DNA of 64,000 nt from Mangrovivirga halotolerans. GTDB lineage: Bacteria; Bacteroidota; Bacteroidia; Cytophagales; Cyclobacteriaceae. The number at the start of each line of letters is the position of its first letter. The stretch's first letter is position 1. Below are positions 17,816 through 26,260 of this stretch, in pieces. The position numbers were made by a program, and so were the translations under genes. Under the pieces are notes generated by a model. The model did no database searches. It had not been told where the DNA came from and was given only the letters and a program-made list of their open reading frames with translations. Location: positions 62,001 to 126,000 of the forward strand of contig NZ_JAPFQN010000012.1 in assembly GCF_026241165.1 (NCBI RefSeq), in the 5' to 3' direction.

Positions 17816-18466
17816 ATGAAAGTGAAAAGGCAGGAAATTTTAATAAGAGGGGAAAAACTGACTTTATTACCTCAAAAAGCAATTTATTGGAAGAAGAAAT
17901 CTGCATTGATTATCGCAGATCTTCACCTGGGAAAAATTACCCATTTTAGAAATCAGGGTGTTGCCCTACCTGCTAATGGAGTGATGAATAACTGGGAAAG
18001 ATTAGGGAATTTGATTGAAGAGTATTCTCCCGAAGATGTTTATTTTTTAGGAGATCTATTTCATAGTGATTATAATAATGAATGGATAATTTTCGAAGAA
18101 CTTTCTGCTGAGTTTCCTAGTACCACCTTTCATCTCGTAGCAGGTAATCATGATATACTACCCGAATTTCATTATCAAAAATTCAAAATAAAGGTTTACA
18201 AAGAAGCCTTATGCGTAGACCCATTCATTTTCACACATCATCCACTCAAAGAAACCTCTGAATTGTATAATCTTGCTGGTCATATACACCCGGGAGTGGT
18301 TTTGAGGGGTAACGGAAGGCAGACAGCGAAATTAAAATGTTTTTATTTCGGTGAAGCCGGTGCCATTTTGCCTTCGTATGGGGATTTCACAGGAATTTAT
18401 AAAATGAAGATAAAAAAGGGAGACAAAGTTTATGTAGTGACTGAAAATTCAGTTTTGAAAGTATAA
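17816..18466 (+). CDS. pdeM: ligase-associated DNA damage response endonuclease PdeM
   Basis: This 216-residue metallophosphoesterase shows all the usual motifs: ADLHLGK, FLGDLFH, AGNHD, THHPL and GHIHPG, which hold two metal ions. The family PdeM is defined by its fixed company with the Lhr-type helicase, whose gene ends 16 bases upstream. It is followed directly by a strong hairpin terminator, so the operon here has only two genes. The substrate is presumed to be DNA by family association. Confidence 0.92.
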   Translation: MKVKRQEILIRGEKLTLLPQKAIYWKKKSALIIADLHLGKITHFRNQGVALPANGVMNNWERLGNLIEEYSPEDVYFLGDLFHSDYNNEWIIFEELSAEFPSTTFHLVAGNHDILPEFHYQKFKIKVYKEALCVDPFIFTHHPLKETSELYNLAGHIHPGVVLRGNGRQTAKLKCFYFGEAGAILPSYGDFTGIYKMKIKKGDKVYVVTENSVLKV

Positions 18467-18468
18467 AA

Positions 18469-18502
18469 AAAGTCAGGTGTCATTTATCTGACACCCGACT
18501 TT
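18469..18502. terminator. bidirectional terminator between pdeM and the HdrB-like gene
   Basis: A 14-bp stem with one A-C mismatch (AAAGTCAGGTGTCA against TGACACCCGACTTT) and a 6-base loop lies between two convergent genes. It is flanked by an A run on the left, so on the minus strand it ends in T. It probably serves both directions. Confidence 0.8.
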
Positions 18503-18531
18503 CTGTCTCGGGGAATTTATGAATTGTAAGA

Positions 18532-19332
18532 TTAAACTAAATCTTCTGCTTCAGCAATTAGTTCAGCTATATCCTTTACTTCTACTGATGATTCTTTTTC
18601 CTTATTCTTAATACCATCAGAAAGCATAGTCATACAAAAAGGACATCCTGAAGCAATAACACTTGCGCCAGTATCCAATGCTTCTTCGGTTCTTTCAATA
18701 TTGATCTCCTTGTTTCCGGGTTCAGCATCTTTAAACATTTGAGCTCCACCAGCACCACAACATAATCCTTTGGTTTTGCATCGCTTCATCTCTACTAATT
18801 CGGCATCAAGAGATTCAAGGACTTTTCTTGGAGCTTCGTAGACATTATTTGCCCGGCCAAGGAAGCATGAATCATGGAAAGTGATCTTTCTTCCTTTAAA
18901 TCCACCGCCTTCTTTCACACGAACCTTTCCTTCATCTATTAATTCCTGAAGAAATTGCGAATGGTGTACCACTTCGTAATTTCCGCCAAGTGCAGGATAT
19001 TCATTTTTAAGAGTATTAAAGCAGTGAGGGCACGCGGTCACGATGCGTTTGACACCGTATCCATCCAACACCTGGATATTAGACATTGCCTGCATCTGAA
19101 ATAAAAACTCATTTCCTGCTCTTCTCGCCGGGTCACCGGTACAGGTTTCTTCCTCTCCTAATACAGCGAATTTAACGCCTACTTTATTAAGTATTTTAAC
19201 AAATGCCTTTGTTACTTTTTTATATCTATCGTCGAATGAACCGGCACAACCTACCCAGAAAAGTACTTCAGGTTGCTCTCCTTTTGAGGCCATTTCAGCC
19301 ATTGTTGGTACTTGTATATTTTCGGTATTCAT
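18532..19332 (-). CDS. HdrB-like CCG-domain Fe-S protein
   Basis: This 266-residue cytoplasmic protein has two CCG domains of the type found in heterodisulfide reductase HdrB, GlpC and LutA. The N-terminal domain has VLFWVGCAGSFDDRY and ACPHCFNTL, and the C-terminal domain has GLCCGAGGAQMF and GCPFCMTML. Such domains bind a non-cubane 4Fe-4S cluster or sit on quinone-linked dehydrogenases. It lies 21 bases after the membrane Fe-S gene, so the two form one complex-like pair. The electron donor and acceptor are unknown. Confidence 0.88.
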   Translation of the reverse strand: MNTENIQVPTMAEMASKGEQPEVLFWVGCAGSFDDRYKKVTKAFVKILNKVGVKFAVLGEEETCTGDPARRAGNEFLFQMQAMSNIQVLDGYGVKRIVTACPHCFNTLKNEYPALGGNYEVVHHSQFLQELIDEGKVRVKEGGGFKGRKITFHDSCFLGRANNVYEAPRKVLESLDAELVEMKRCKTKGLCCGAGGAQMFKDAEPGNKEINIERTEEALDTGASVIASGCPFCMTMLSDGIKNKEKESSVEVKDIAELIAEAEDLV

Positions 19333-19353
19333 GTTTTCCTATCGTTAAAATTC

Positions 19354-20667
19354 TTAATCCTTTTCTTCTGTCTTCAAGTCGTTTGCCCACTTAAATCGAT
19401 CTGTTGGAGGAAATTTCCATGGAGCAAAATTTGTTTCAATATTACTGAACATTGAATTCCATGATTGAGGAGCACTTGACTCTTCCATTACTACATATCT
19501 TCTTAGTTGTAGAATAATTGAGAGAGGATCAATATTCACAGGACAAGCTTCTACACATGCATTACAACTAGTACATGCATTGATCTCTTCTTTGGTAATG
19601 TAGTCTCCAAGTAAGGACTTACCATCATCACCCCCTGTCTTCCCAATCTCATCAATACGATCTCTGGTGTCCATCATGATCTTACGAGGAGATAGTTTTT
19701 TACCGGTCATATTAGCCGGACACTGTTGTGTACACCTACCGCACTCTGTACAGGCATAACTATTCATCAGGTTGACCCAATTCAAATCGGTAGCATCTTT
19801 TGCTCCAAACCTGCTTATTTCAGCTGGTGGTTCAGAAGAGGCTCCTCCTACCCCAAGCATAGCTTTGACCTCTGTTGTTACTTCATCCATATTATTCATC
19901 TCTCCTTTCGGATTAAGATTTGCATAATAGGTATTAGGGAAGGCCATGAAAATATGTAAATGCTTAGAGTACGTTATGTATATCGCAAAAGCAAAAATTC
20001 CGATTATATGAAACCACCAGGCAACTCTTTCAGTGATTATCAAACCAGTTGTAGACATTCCCTCAAACAAAGGTATCAGGGTAGCAGAAAACACCATTCT
20101 GCCGGTTTCGGTATAATTAGCATCCGGTCTTGTTTGCAAGATCTGATCCGTTGCATTCATAGTAAGAATAGCAAACATCAAAATAATTTCTATAACCAGG
20201 ATGAGGTTTGCATCAAGCTTAGGCCAGCTGGTCATTTCTATTCCACTGAATCTACCTACCTTAAGTACATTTCTTCTAATAAGAAATACTACACAAGAGA
20301 ATATCACAGCTACAGCAAGAAATTCGAAAATATTTAAAGCTACTGTATAAGCATCTCCTAATGGACCAGCAAAAATTCGGTGAGTACCGACAAGTCCATC
20401 AATAATAAATTCGAGAACTTCAATGTTAATTACCAGAAAGCCTACATAGATCAGTAAGTGTAAAAAAGCCGGAATCAATTTTTTGAACATTTTTTTCTGT
20501 CCAAAGGCTACGAGTAACATACTCTTCATCCTTTCGCTTTTTCTATCACTCCGATCAACATCCTTGCCCAGCAATATGTTCCCGCGGATTTCCTTGATCC
20601 TTTTCGCCAAAAAGTATCCGGCTACTACCAGAACCAATACAAAAGCGATTTGAGACAAATAATTCAT
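19354..20667 (-). CDS. membrane-anchored 4Fe-4S ferredoxin (HdrC/HdrE-like)
   Basis: This 437-residue protein combines about five membrane helices in the first 250 residues with a dicluster ferredoxin domain. The clusters are ligated by CTECGRCTQQCPANM and CTSCNACVEACPVNI. Fused NarI-like and HdrC-like modules of this kind pass electrons between the quinone pool and a cytoplasmic CCG protein, and the partner is the next gene. The partner substrate is not evident in the window. A -7 type box on the minus strand at 20716-20723 is a plausible promoter. Confidence 0.88.
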   Translation of the reverse strand: MNYLSQIAFVLVLVVAGYFLAKRIKEIRGNILLGKDVDRSDRKSERMKSMLLVAFGQKKMFKKLIPAFLHLLIYVGFLVINIEVLEFIIDGLVGTHRIFAGPLGDAYTVALNIFEFLAVAVIFSCVVFLIRRNVLKVGRFSGIEMTSWPKLDANLILVIEIILMFAILTMNATDQILQTRPDANYTETGRMVFSATLIPLFEGMSTTGLIITERVAWWFHIIGIFAFAIYITYSKHLHIFMAFPNTYYANLNPKGEMNNMDEVTTEVKAMLGVGGASSEPPAEISRFGAKDATDLNWVNLMNSYACTECGRCTQQCPANMTGKKLSPRKIMMDTRDRIDEIGKTGGDDGKSLLGDYITKEEINACTSCNACVEACPVNIDPLSIILQLRRYVVMEESSAPQSWNSMFSNIETNFAPWKFPPTDRFKWANDLKTEEKD

Positions 20668-20715
20668 TTCCAGGGTGTTTTAAGTTAAGGTTAAAAATAA
20701 GTTGTTTTTTTTCTT

Positions 20716-20723
20716 CAAAACTA
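20716..20723 (-). promoter_or_regulatory. candidate -7 box for the Fe-S pair
   Basis: TAGTTTTG on the minus strand matches TAnnTTTG, 49 bases upstream of the membrane ferredoxin start. No clear -33 TTTG lies at the expected distance. It directly abuts the -33 box of the divergent tRNA-Phe promoter. Confidence 0.4.
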
Positions 20724-20754
20724 TTTGCGAGGTTAACAATTTTGCATACTTTTG
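20724..20754 (+). promoter_or_regulatory. Bacteroidota-type promoter of tRNA-Phe
   Basis: TTTG (20724-20727) and TACTTTTG (20747-20754) are separated by exactly 19 bases, a full match to the -33/-7 consensus. The tRNA begins 15 bases after the -7 box. Spacing is identical to that of the tRNA-Val promoter in this window. Confidence 0.82.
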
Positions 20755-20769
20755 TGCCACAATTGAGAC

Positions 20770-20842
20770 GGTGATGTAGCTCAGTTGGTAGAGCATCGGA
20801 CTGAAAATCCGTGAGTCGGTGGTTCGAGCCCACTCATCACCA
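20770..20842 (+). tRNA. tRNA-Phe (anticodon GAA)
   Basis: A 73-base cloverleaf has acceptor stem GGTGATG/CATCACC, anticodon stem CGGA/TCCG around the loop CTGAAAA (anticodon GAA at 20803-20805), and T arm GGTTCGAGCCC. The discriminator is A and CCA is not encoded. It has its own promoter and terminator. Confidence 0.97.
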
Positions 20843-20850
20843 CGTCTAAC

Positions 20851-20875
20851 AAACCTCTCGCTTTGCGAGGGGTTT
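20851..20875 (+). terminator. terminator of tRNA-Phe
   Basis: An 11-bp stem with one G-U pair (AAACCTCTCGC against GCGAGGGGTTT) and a 3-base loop is followed by C and eight T. It lies 8 bases after the tRNA. Confidence 0.9.
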
Positions 20876-20989
20876 CTTTTTTTGTTTACGTTGTGAATAC
20901 CAGTTATTTGAGCCACCATCTTCATAAATATCACTCAATCTAATCAAATTGTTTTTTCTATTAGTAAGCTAAATTAAAAAAAATCATTG

Positions 20990-21015
20990 AATTTAGTATG
21001 CAAGCATACTAAATT
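20990..21015. repeat. 12-bp perfect inverted repeat, operator-like
   Basis: The arms AATTTAGTATGC and GCATACTAAATT are exact complements separated by two A. It lies in the 282-base gap between tRNA-Phe and the histidine kinase gene, 110 bases before the latter. It lacks a T tract, so it is not a terminator. Its size and symmetry suit a dimeric winged-helix repressor such as a MarR or HxlR protein, but no such gene is adjacent. Otherwise I see nothing coding in this gap. Confidence 0.6.
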
Positions 21016-21124
21016 TCAGTAATTCGGAATCAGTATAAATAACTTTCCTTTATAAAGTCCTATTTCTGCCTGTTGAGATTTATCTATTAGGAAATTAATT
21101 TCTATATTAACAAAAAAGCAGATT

Positions 21125-22507
21125 TTGATAGACTTATTTTTTTCCCATTTACCTCAGATATTTCTCGCTTTGCTATTTCCTTTTGTAATGATTGGATTTA
21201 GCTTGAGATTCAACCGGACCTTTTTGACATATCATTCGACGGCCTGGTTAATCTATGCTATACATCTGGTTTTTGGTCTGGCAATAAGTTTAATGGTAAG
21301 ATCCGGAACGGCGGTGATTGGATTTAACATCCTTACATTTATATTTCAATTCTCAACATTTGCCTTTATTTTTCTTTTTTCCGCAGGTATGTATATCCTG
21401 TTTACCAGGAAAAAGCTTAGTAATATAAAACTGATCATTTGGGGGATAGTCGGGGCTATGTATTCAATGACTGTGATATATTTTACACTGTTATTCAACT
21501 ATGATACCGAGCGGTCATATTTGTTTCATTTCATGATCCAATCCATCCTGATAGCCATCATATTTGTTTATTATGCTCAATACATTAGACCGGTTCAAAA
21601 AAAAGACAAAAAAATCAGCACTTACATAATTGTATTTGGGCTGGCAGGTCATGGGATACTACAATTTTTCTATTTCATCCTTCTTTTAATGGATTTTTCA
21701 GGATATAAAACTTACAATATATTCTATTCGACATATGGCTATTTTGATTCTGTCACTATTGCTCTTATGGGAATGGGGTTTTTTCTTTGGCTGCTGGAAA
21801 GAGAATCTGTTAAATACATGCGGACAGGACAAGAGCTCGATCAATTTCTCTATCGTACTTCCCACGATATTCGTTCTCCGATCACAACTCTAAAAGGTTT
21901 GATCTACCTGGCTAAACAAGAAAAAAATCTGGATGAAGTCAGGTTATATTTTGATAAAATTGATCTGAGTGCAGACAGACTACAATTTATCATTGACGAT
22001 ATTTCAGCTTTTAGTCAGATCAAGAAATACAAGCCAGTGCCTAAACGCATCAATTTCCCGAAATTTCTTTCAGAAGGAATTCTTAATGAATTAGAGTTTC
22101 GAAAAAACGACCGTGAAATAACATTAAGAATAAAGGCTAATACTAATAATCAGGAAATCAATACGGATCCATTATTCCTCAAGATAATTTTAAAAAACCT
22201 GCTTTCAAATGCAATAACTTATCACAAGCCTTCACGAGAGGAAATGTATATCAACATTGTTCTTGATGAGAATAAATACCATTGGATATTATCAATTGAA
22301 GATAATGGAACAGGAATAGATAAAGCGATTAGAGATAATATTTTTGATATGTTCTTCAGAGGGACAAATGAATCAACTGGAACTGGATTAGGCCTTTTTA
22401 TTGTTAATGTTGCTGTAAAAAAATTAAGAGGTCAGATCAAAGTGGATTCAACCACAAAACACGGCAGCACTTTTAAAATCCTTATACCAAAATTCCCTGT
22501 TTACTGA
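21125..22507 (+). CDS. membrane sensor histidine kinase
   Basis: This 460-residue protein has about seven membrane helices in the first 230 residues, then a HisKA domain with phospho-acceptor His in FLYRTSHDIRSPITTLKG. A complete HATPase domain has the N box ILKNLLSNAITYH, EDNGTGID, and GTGLGLFIV. No response regulator gene is adjacent, so it is an orphan kinase. The TTG start at 21125 is chosen because the first ATG (21188) would remove most of the first helix. Its last 7 bases overlap the end of the convergent siroheme gene. Confidence 0.88.
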   Translation: MIDLFFSHLPQIFLALLFPFVMIGFSLRFNRTFLTYHSTAWLIYAIHLVFGLAISLMVRSGTAVIGFNILTFIFQFSTFAFIFLFSAGMYILFTRKKLSNIKLIIWGIVGAMYSMTVIYFTLLFNYDTERSYLFHFMIQSILIAIIFVYYAQYIRPVQKKDKKISTYIIVFGLAGHGILQFFYFILLLMDFSGYKTYNIFYSTYGYFDSVTIALMGMGFFLWLLERESVKYMRTGQELDQFLYRTSHDIRSPITTLKGLIYLAKQEKNLDEVRLYFDKIDLSADRLQFIIDDISAFSQIKKYKPVPKRINFPKFLSEGILNELEFRKNDREITLRIKANTNNQEINTDPLFLKIILKNLLSNAITYHKPSREEMYINIVLDENKYHWILSIEDNGTGIDKAIRDNIFDMFFRGTNESTGTGLGLFIVNVAVKKLRGQIKVDSTTKHGSTFKILIPKFPVY

Positions 22508-23100
22508 TCTTTTTTATTTTTTTTTAACCAGGAAGCAGTAATTTCATTCAATTGATTAACCTTGTAATCGAAGTCTCCTTTTAATTGTTTTCTGATTTCA
22601 ACGAGCTGATCGATCAACTCATCAATATCATCAGGAATAGATTCTTCAAGATATTGTCTCATCCTCTTGCTGAGGGTAGGTGATTTTCCATTCGTGGAAA
22701 TTCCAATCTTAAGGTTGCCCTTGGTTACTGTAGACCCTAAATAAAAATCACACAGATCAGGAGTGTCAGCCACATTAACCAGTAAAGAATTTTTCTTCGC
22801 TAATGACCTGATCTTAACATGCAAGTCTCTGCTGTCAGTGGCTAACATGACTAAATCAATATCATCTAGATCTTTATCAGTAAAAGCTCTTTCGAAAAGC
22901 TTGATATTATCATTTTTCCTGGCAATGTCGCCAATCTCCTTTCTACGGAATTCCTCTGCTACAATCTTAATTTTGGCTTTTGGGGAATTTTTAAGAATGG
23001 CCTCGAGCTTTTCCAATCCTACATTCCCTCCCCCTACAAGAAGAATTTTTAATTCCTCCGCTTTTAAAAATATTGGAAACAGATTATTCCTCTCACCCAT
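22501..23100 (-). CDS. precorrin-2 dehydrogenase/ferrochelatase (siroheme synthase N-terminal type)
   Basis: This 199-residue protein has the CysG-N/Met8/SirC fold: an NAD-binding Rossmann start ILLVGGGNVGLEKLEAIL, then VADTPDLCDFYLGSTV and ISTNGKSPTLSKRMR. It oxidises precorrin-2 and may insert iron to make siroheme for sulfite or nitrite reductase. The methyltransferase half of CysG is absent here and must be encoded elsewhere. Its ATG overlaps the stop of the rluB-like gene by one base (TAATG), so translation is probably coupled. Confidence 0.92.
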   Translation of the reverse strand: MGERNNLFPIFLKAEELKILLVGGGNVGLEKLEAILKNSPKAKIKIVAEEFRRKEIGDIARKNDNIKLFERAFTDKDLDDIDLVMLATDSRDLHVKIRSLAKKNSLLVNVADTPDLCDFYLGSTVTKGNLKIGISTNGKSPTLSKRMRQYLEESIPDDIDELIDQLVEIRKQLKGDFDYKVNQLNEITASWLKKNKKDQ

Positions 23101-23921
23101 TATTTAAGCTTCATAATCTTTAATCTAGCCACTTCTTTTTGGCTTAAAAACCTCCACTTTCCTCTTGGAAGATCCTTTTTGGTTAAACCCGCATAGAGGG
23201 TCCGGTCTAATTTTACTACATCATAACCAAGATGTTCAAAAATCCGTCTGACAATCCTGTTTCGACCTATATGAATTTCAATACCAAGAGTCATAGCATC
23301 AGGAGTCAATACAGAAAGCCCATCGACATGAGCTGAACCATCCTCAAGTTCTACCCCAGCTTTTACCGCGTTAAAGTCTTGTTCTGAGATGGGTTTATCT
23401 AAAGTGACCTGGTAAACTTTTTTGATGTTATTTGAGGGATGCATTAGTTTATCAGCAAGATCACCATCATTTGTAAGAAGCAAAAGGCCTGTAGTATTTC
23501 TGTCAAGTCTTCCTACTGGAAAAATCCTTTCTTCACAAGCATTAGACACCAGGTCCATAACAGTTTTGCGATCTTCAGGATCTTTGGTCGTTGTGATAAA
23601 AGATTTTGGTTTATTTAATAGTATATAGATAAGCTTTTCAGGCTTTACTACTTTCCCTTTAAATTCAACAGTATCACCTATTTGGACTTTATAGCCCATT
23701 TCAGTGAGCTTTTTGCCATTAACCTTTACTAAACCCTGTTCGATCAGGGTATCAGCTTCTCTTCTGGAACAAATTCCGGCATGTGCCAGATATTTGTTTA
23801 ATCTCATTGGCCCGGGCGCCTTCCCCTTATCTTTTTCAACCTTCCTTACGTGGTCAAAATCATATTTTGGCGCCTCCGGCTTGCGCTTATTTATGCGGAA
23901 ACCTCGTTTCTTGCCTTTCAT
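23100..23921 (-). CDS. rluB: RluB/RsuA-type rRNA pseudouridine synthase
   Basis: This 273-residue enzyme has a basic Lys/Arg-rich N-terminal extension of about 35 residues, then an S4 RNA-binding domain (MRLNKYLAHAGICSRREADTL) and the pseudouridine synthase domain with catalytic Asp in FPVGRLDRNTTGLLLLT. Length and motifs fit RluB, which modifies 23S rRNA; RsuA or RluF-type specificity cannot be excluded. It lies between scpB (23 bases upstream) and the siroheme gene (one-base overlap), in one operon. Confidence 0.92.
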   Translation of the reverse strand: MKGKKRGFRINKRKPEAPKYDFDHVRKVEKDKGKAPGPMRLNKYLAHAGICSRREADTLIEQGLVKVNGKKLTEMGYKVQIGDTVEFKGKVVKPEKLIYILLNKPKSFITTTKDPEDRKTVMDLVSNACEERIFPVGRLDRNTTGLLLLTNDGDLADKLMHPSNNIKKVYQVTLDKPISEQDFNAVKAGVELEDGSAHVDGLSVLTPDAMTLGIEIHIGRNRIVRRIFEHLGYDVVKLDRTLYAGLTKKDLPRGKWRFLSQKEVARLKIMKLK

Positions 23922-23944
23922 ATTTATCTAAAGTTTATATCGAA

Positions 23945-24574
23945 CTAATTGTCTTCTTCCTCGTAGTTGTCATCTTCGGAAGACTGATCCTTAAATGCGG
24001 ATGGATTAAAGTCAGGATCATTTTCTTTACCGATGGTGTTATCCTCTTCTGCAAAATCTTTTGGTGTCGGCAGTTCATTCAAACTATTAATACCAAAATA
24101 ATCCATGAAATTTTCAGACGTGCCGTAAAGCAGTGGTTTTCCTATTGTATCGGCTTTCCCTTTGATAATAACCAGCTCTTTTTCAAGAAGCTTATTAACT
24201 GCATAATCACAATTGACACCTCTAATTTGCTCAACTTCTGATTTAGTAATTGGTTGTTTATAAGCAATTATGCTTAGTGTTTCCAAAGCAGAAGTTGAAA
24301 GTCGTCTTTTTGATTTTTGTTTTAATAAAATCCCGATGCTTGCCTGATAGGCAGGTTTGGTTAAAAACTGATAACCCCCACCGGATTTTATAATCTCGAA
24401 AGCATATTCATCATCTTGATACTTTTTACTAAGCTTATCAATGGCTTCAGTGATATGTTCTTCAGGAACATCTGCATCGAACATCTCTGTAAGACATTTT
24501 AAAATCTCCTCAACCTTAATTGGCTGAGGAGAACAAAATATCAATGCTTCAATATGTTTCGCTAAAACATCCAA
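23945..24574 (-). CDS. scpB: segregation and condensation protein ScpB
   Basis: This 209-residue protein contains the two winged-helix domains of ScpB, with LSTSALETLSIIAYKQPITKS and EQIRGVNCDYAVNKLLEKELV as landmarks, and an acidic C-terminal tail. It joins ScpA and SMC in chromosome compaction. scpB followed by rluB is a common order. The start is TTG, since an in-frame TAA lies just upstream and no ATG occurs before the conserved HIEALIF. It follows the DksA-like stop by three bases, in the same frame. Confidence 0.93.
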   Translation of the reverse strand: MDVLAKHIEALIFCSPQPIKVEEILKCLTEMFDADVPEEHITEAIDKLSKKYQDDEYAFEIIKSGGGYQFLTKPAYQASIGILLKQKSKRRLSTSALETLSIIAYKQPITKSEVEQIRGVNCDYAVNKLLEKELVIIKGKADTIGKPLLYGTSENFMDYFGINSLNELPTPKDFAEEDNTIGKENDPDFNPSAFKDQSSEDDNYEEEDN

Positions 24575-24577
24575 ATG

Positions 24578-24964
24578 TTATTTGTTTTGCTGCAATTTGG
24601 CTTCTATCGAAAGGGTAGTATGCGGAACCGCTCTGAGTCTGTCTTTACTGATAAGCTTACCAGTAACGGAACAAACACCATAGGTACCGTTTTTAATCCT
24701 GATCATTGCATTTTCAAGGTTGTTGATGAATTTTTGCTGTCTGGCTGCAAGCTGACTTAACTGCTCTTTTTCAATTGTATCAGCTCCATCTTCAAGAACC
24801 TTAACATTTCCGGAAGTATTATCCGTGCCCTGATCGTCCTTTCTACTCAAGGAACCCTTTAACATTTCCAATTCTTTTTTTGCTTTGTCCAGCTTTTCCT
24901 GGATCAACTCTTCGAATTCACTTAATTCCTCCGTTGAGTAACGCGTTCTTTCTTCAGTACTCAT
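24578..24964 (-). CDS. DksA/TraR family protein with degenerate zinc finger
   Basis: This 128-residue protein has an N-terminal coiled coil with an acidic tip and a C-terminal segment aligned to the DksA zinc finger. The canonical four cysteines are reduced to one, as YGVCSVTGKLISKDRLRAVPH, so zinc is probably not bound in the usual way. This cysteine-poor form is frequent in Bacteroidota. Members bind RNA polymerase through the secondary channel. It heads the operon with scpB, rluB and the siroheme gene. TATTTTTG on the minus strand at 24994-25001 could be its -7 box. Confidence 0.88.
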   Translation of the reverse strand: MSTEERTRYSTEELSEFEELIQEKLDKAKKELEMLKGSLSRKDDQGTDNTSGNVKVLEDGADTIEKEQLSQLAARQQKFINNLENAMIRIKNGTYGVCSVTGKLISKDRLRAVPHTTLSIEAKLQQNK

Positions 24965-25123
24965 TTTCGTGGCGGTTATGGTTTTAAAAGTGGCAAAAAT
25001 ACTTAGTATTTGCTAAAATAAAAATTTGATTTATTTATTATTAATAACAATATTTTTTGCCTGTTTAGTATTTCACTATCTTTTACACTTCAAAACGTTA
25101 ATTAAAAAACTAAAGTTTTAATA

Positions 25124-26224
25124 ATGAAGCGATATTTTACTTTTCTATTATCAGTCCTTTTTATTATTTCCTGTAATAATACGACTGAAAGCGCTAAAGA
25201 AGTGACTTCTGACACTACTTCTATATCACTACAACCCCTTGAGATTGAAAAGGATACCTTGCCTGGGCCAATAACAATAATTATACATGGAGGAGCAGGT
25301 TTTGTTGACCCAAACTATCTTAAAGATGATATCAGAAAAAATTATAACGAAAAACTCCGGGAAGCACTTAATACAGGATATTCTGTTCTTATGAATGATG
25401 GCACAAGTGAAGAAGCAGTTATTGCAGCCATTCAGATTCTGGAACAATCTCCATTATTTAATGCCGGAATAGGTGCCGTATTAAATGCGGAAGGGAAACC
25501 TGAACTCGATGCTTCAATAATGAGAGGACGGGACCTAAATGCAGGGGCAGTAGCTGGAGTTTCCAGAATTAAATCTCCAATTGCTGCTGCTTACGCTGTA
25601 ATGGAAATGAGCGAACATGTAATGATGGCTGGAGCAGGAGCTGAAACATTTATCCAAAACCAGGGCCTTGAAATGGTCGACCCGGGATATTTCATCACCG
25701 AAAGGAGAAAAAAAAGCCTGGAAAACGCCAGAAAAAAAGAAATGGGTGACATGAAAGACAAACTTTCTCTAACCTATTCTGATTTTTTAAATCGTAAATT
25801 CGGAACAGTCGGAGCTGTTGCTCTTGATAAATACGGAAATATTTCAGCCGGAACGTCAACTGGAGGAATGACCAATAAAAAATATGGTCGTATCGGTGAT
25901 AGTCCAATCATTGGAGCAGGAACCTACGCTGATAATTCTACCTGTGGTGTTAGTGCAACAGGACATGGCGAGTACTTTATCAGAAATGTTGTAGCATATG
26001 ACATAGCGGCCAGAATGAAATACTTAGGACAACCGCTGGCTGATGCTGCGGAAGAGGTAGTTATGGAAAACCTCGTTGAGATGAATGGATCCGGAGGTAT
26101 AATAGCTCTTGATCGAAAAGGAAATATTGCAATGCCATTTAATTCTAAATCCATGTTTAGGGGATACATCAATAAAAAGGATGAACCACACGTTTATATT
26201 TATAAAAATGAAGAAACCGAATAA
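25124..26224 (+). CDS. lipoprotein isoaspartyl peptidase/L-asparaginase (Ntn hydrolase)
   Basis: This 366-residue precursor belongs to the plant-type asparaginase family. It should cleave itself before Thr228 (RKFGTVGAVALD), freeing that Thr as nucleophile, and GTSTGGMTNKKYGRIGDSPI with the later GHGEYFIR form the substrate pocket. A lipobox at Cys17 (FIISC) makes it an envelope lipoprotein, suggesting it works on peptides with isoaspartyl residues outside the cytoplasm. It is monocistronic and followed by a perfect hairpin terminator. Confidence 0.92.
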   Translation: MKRYFTFLLSVLFIISCNNTTESAKEVTSDTTSISLQPLEIEKDTLPGPITIIIHGGAGFVDPNYLKDDIRKNYNEKLREALNTGYSVLMNDGTSEEAVIAAIQILEQSPLFNAGIGAVLNAEGKPELDASIMRGRDLNAGAVAGVSRIKSPIAAAYAVMEMSEHVMMAGAGAETFIQNQGLEMVDPGYFITERRKKSLENARKKEMGDMKDKLSLTYSDFLNRKFGTVGAVALDKYGNISAGTSTGGMTNKKYGRIGDSPIIGAGTYADNSTCGVSATGHGEYFIRNVVAYDIAARMKYLGQPLADAAEEVVMENLVEMNGSGGIIALDRKGNIAMPFNSKSMFRGYINKKDEPHVYIYKNEETE

Positions 26225-26226
26225 TT

Positions 26227-26254
26227 AAAAAGGAGGGTCGCAACCCTCCTTTTT
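26227..26254. terminator. bidirectional terminator between asparaginase and the 51-residue gene
   Basis: A perfect 12-bp stem (AAAAAGGAGGGT against ACCCTCCTTTTT) closes on a 4-base loop, two bases after the asparaginase stop and 7 bases after the stop of the convergent small gene. The terminal A and T runs allow use on both strands. Confidence 0.88.
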
Positions 26255-26260
26255 CGTATA

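Noticed and set aside
20680-20934. Minus-strand frames across tRNA-Phe
   Set aside because: They run through the tRNA and its terminator; such frames are a usual artefact of tRNA sequence.
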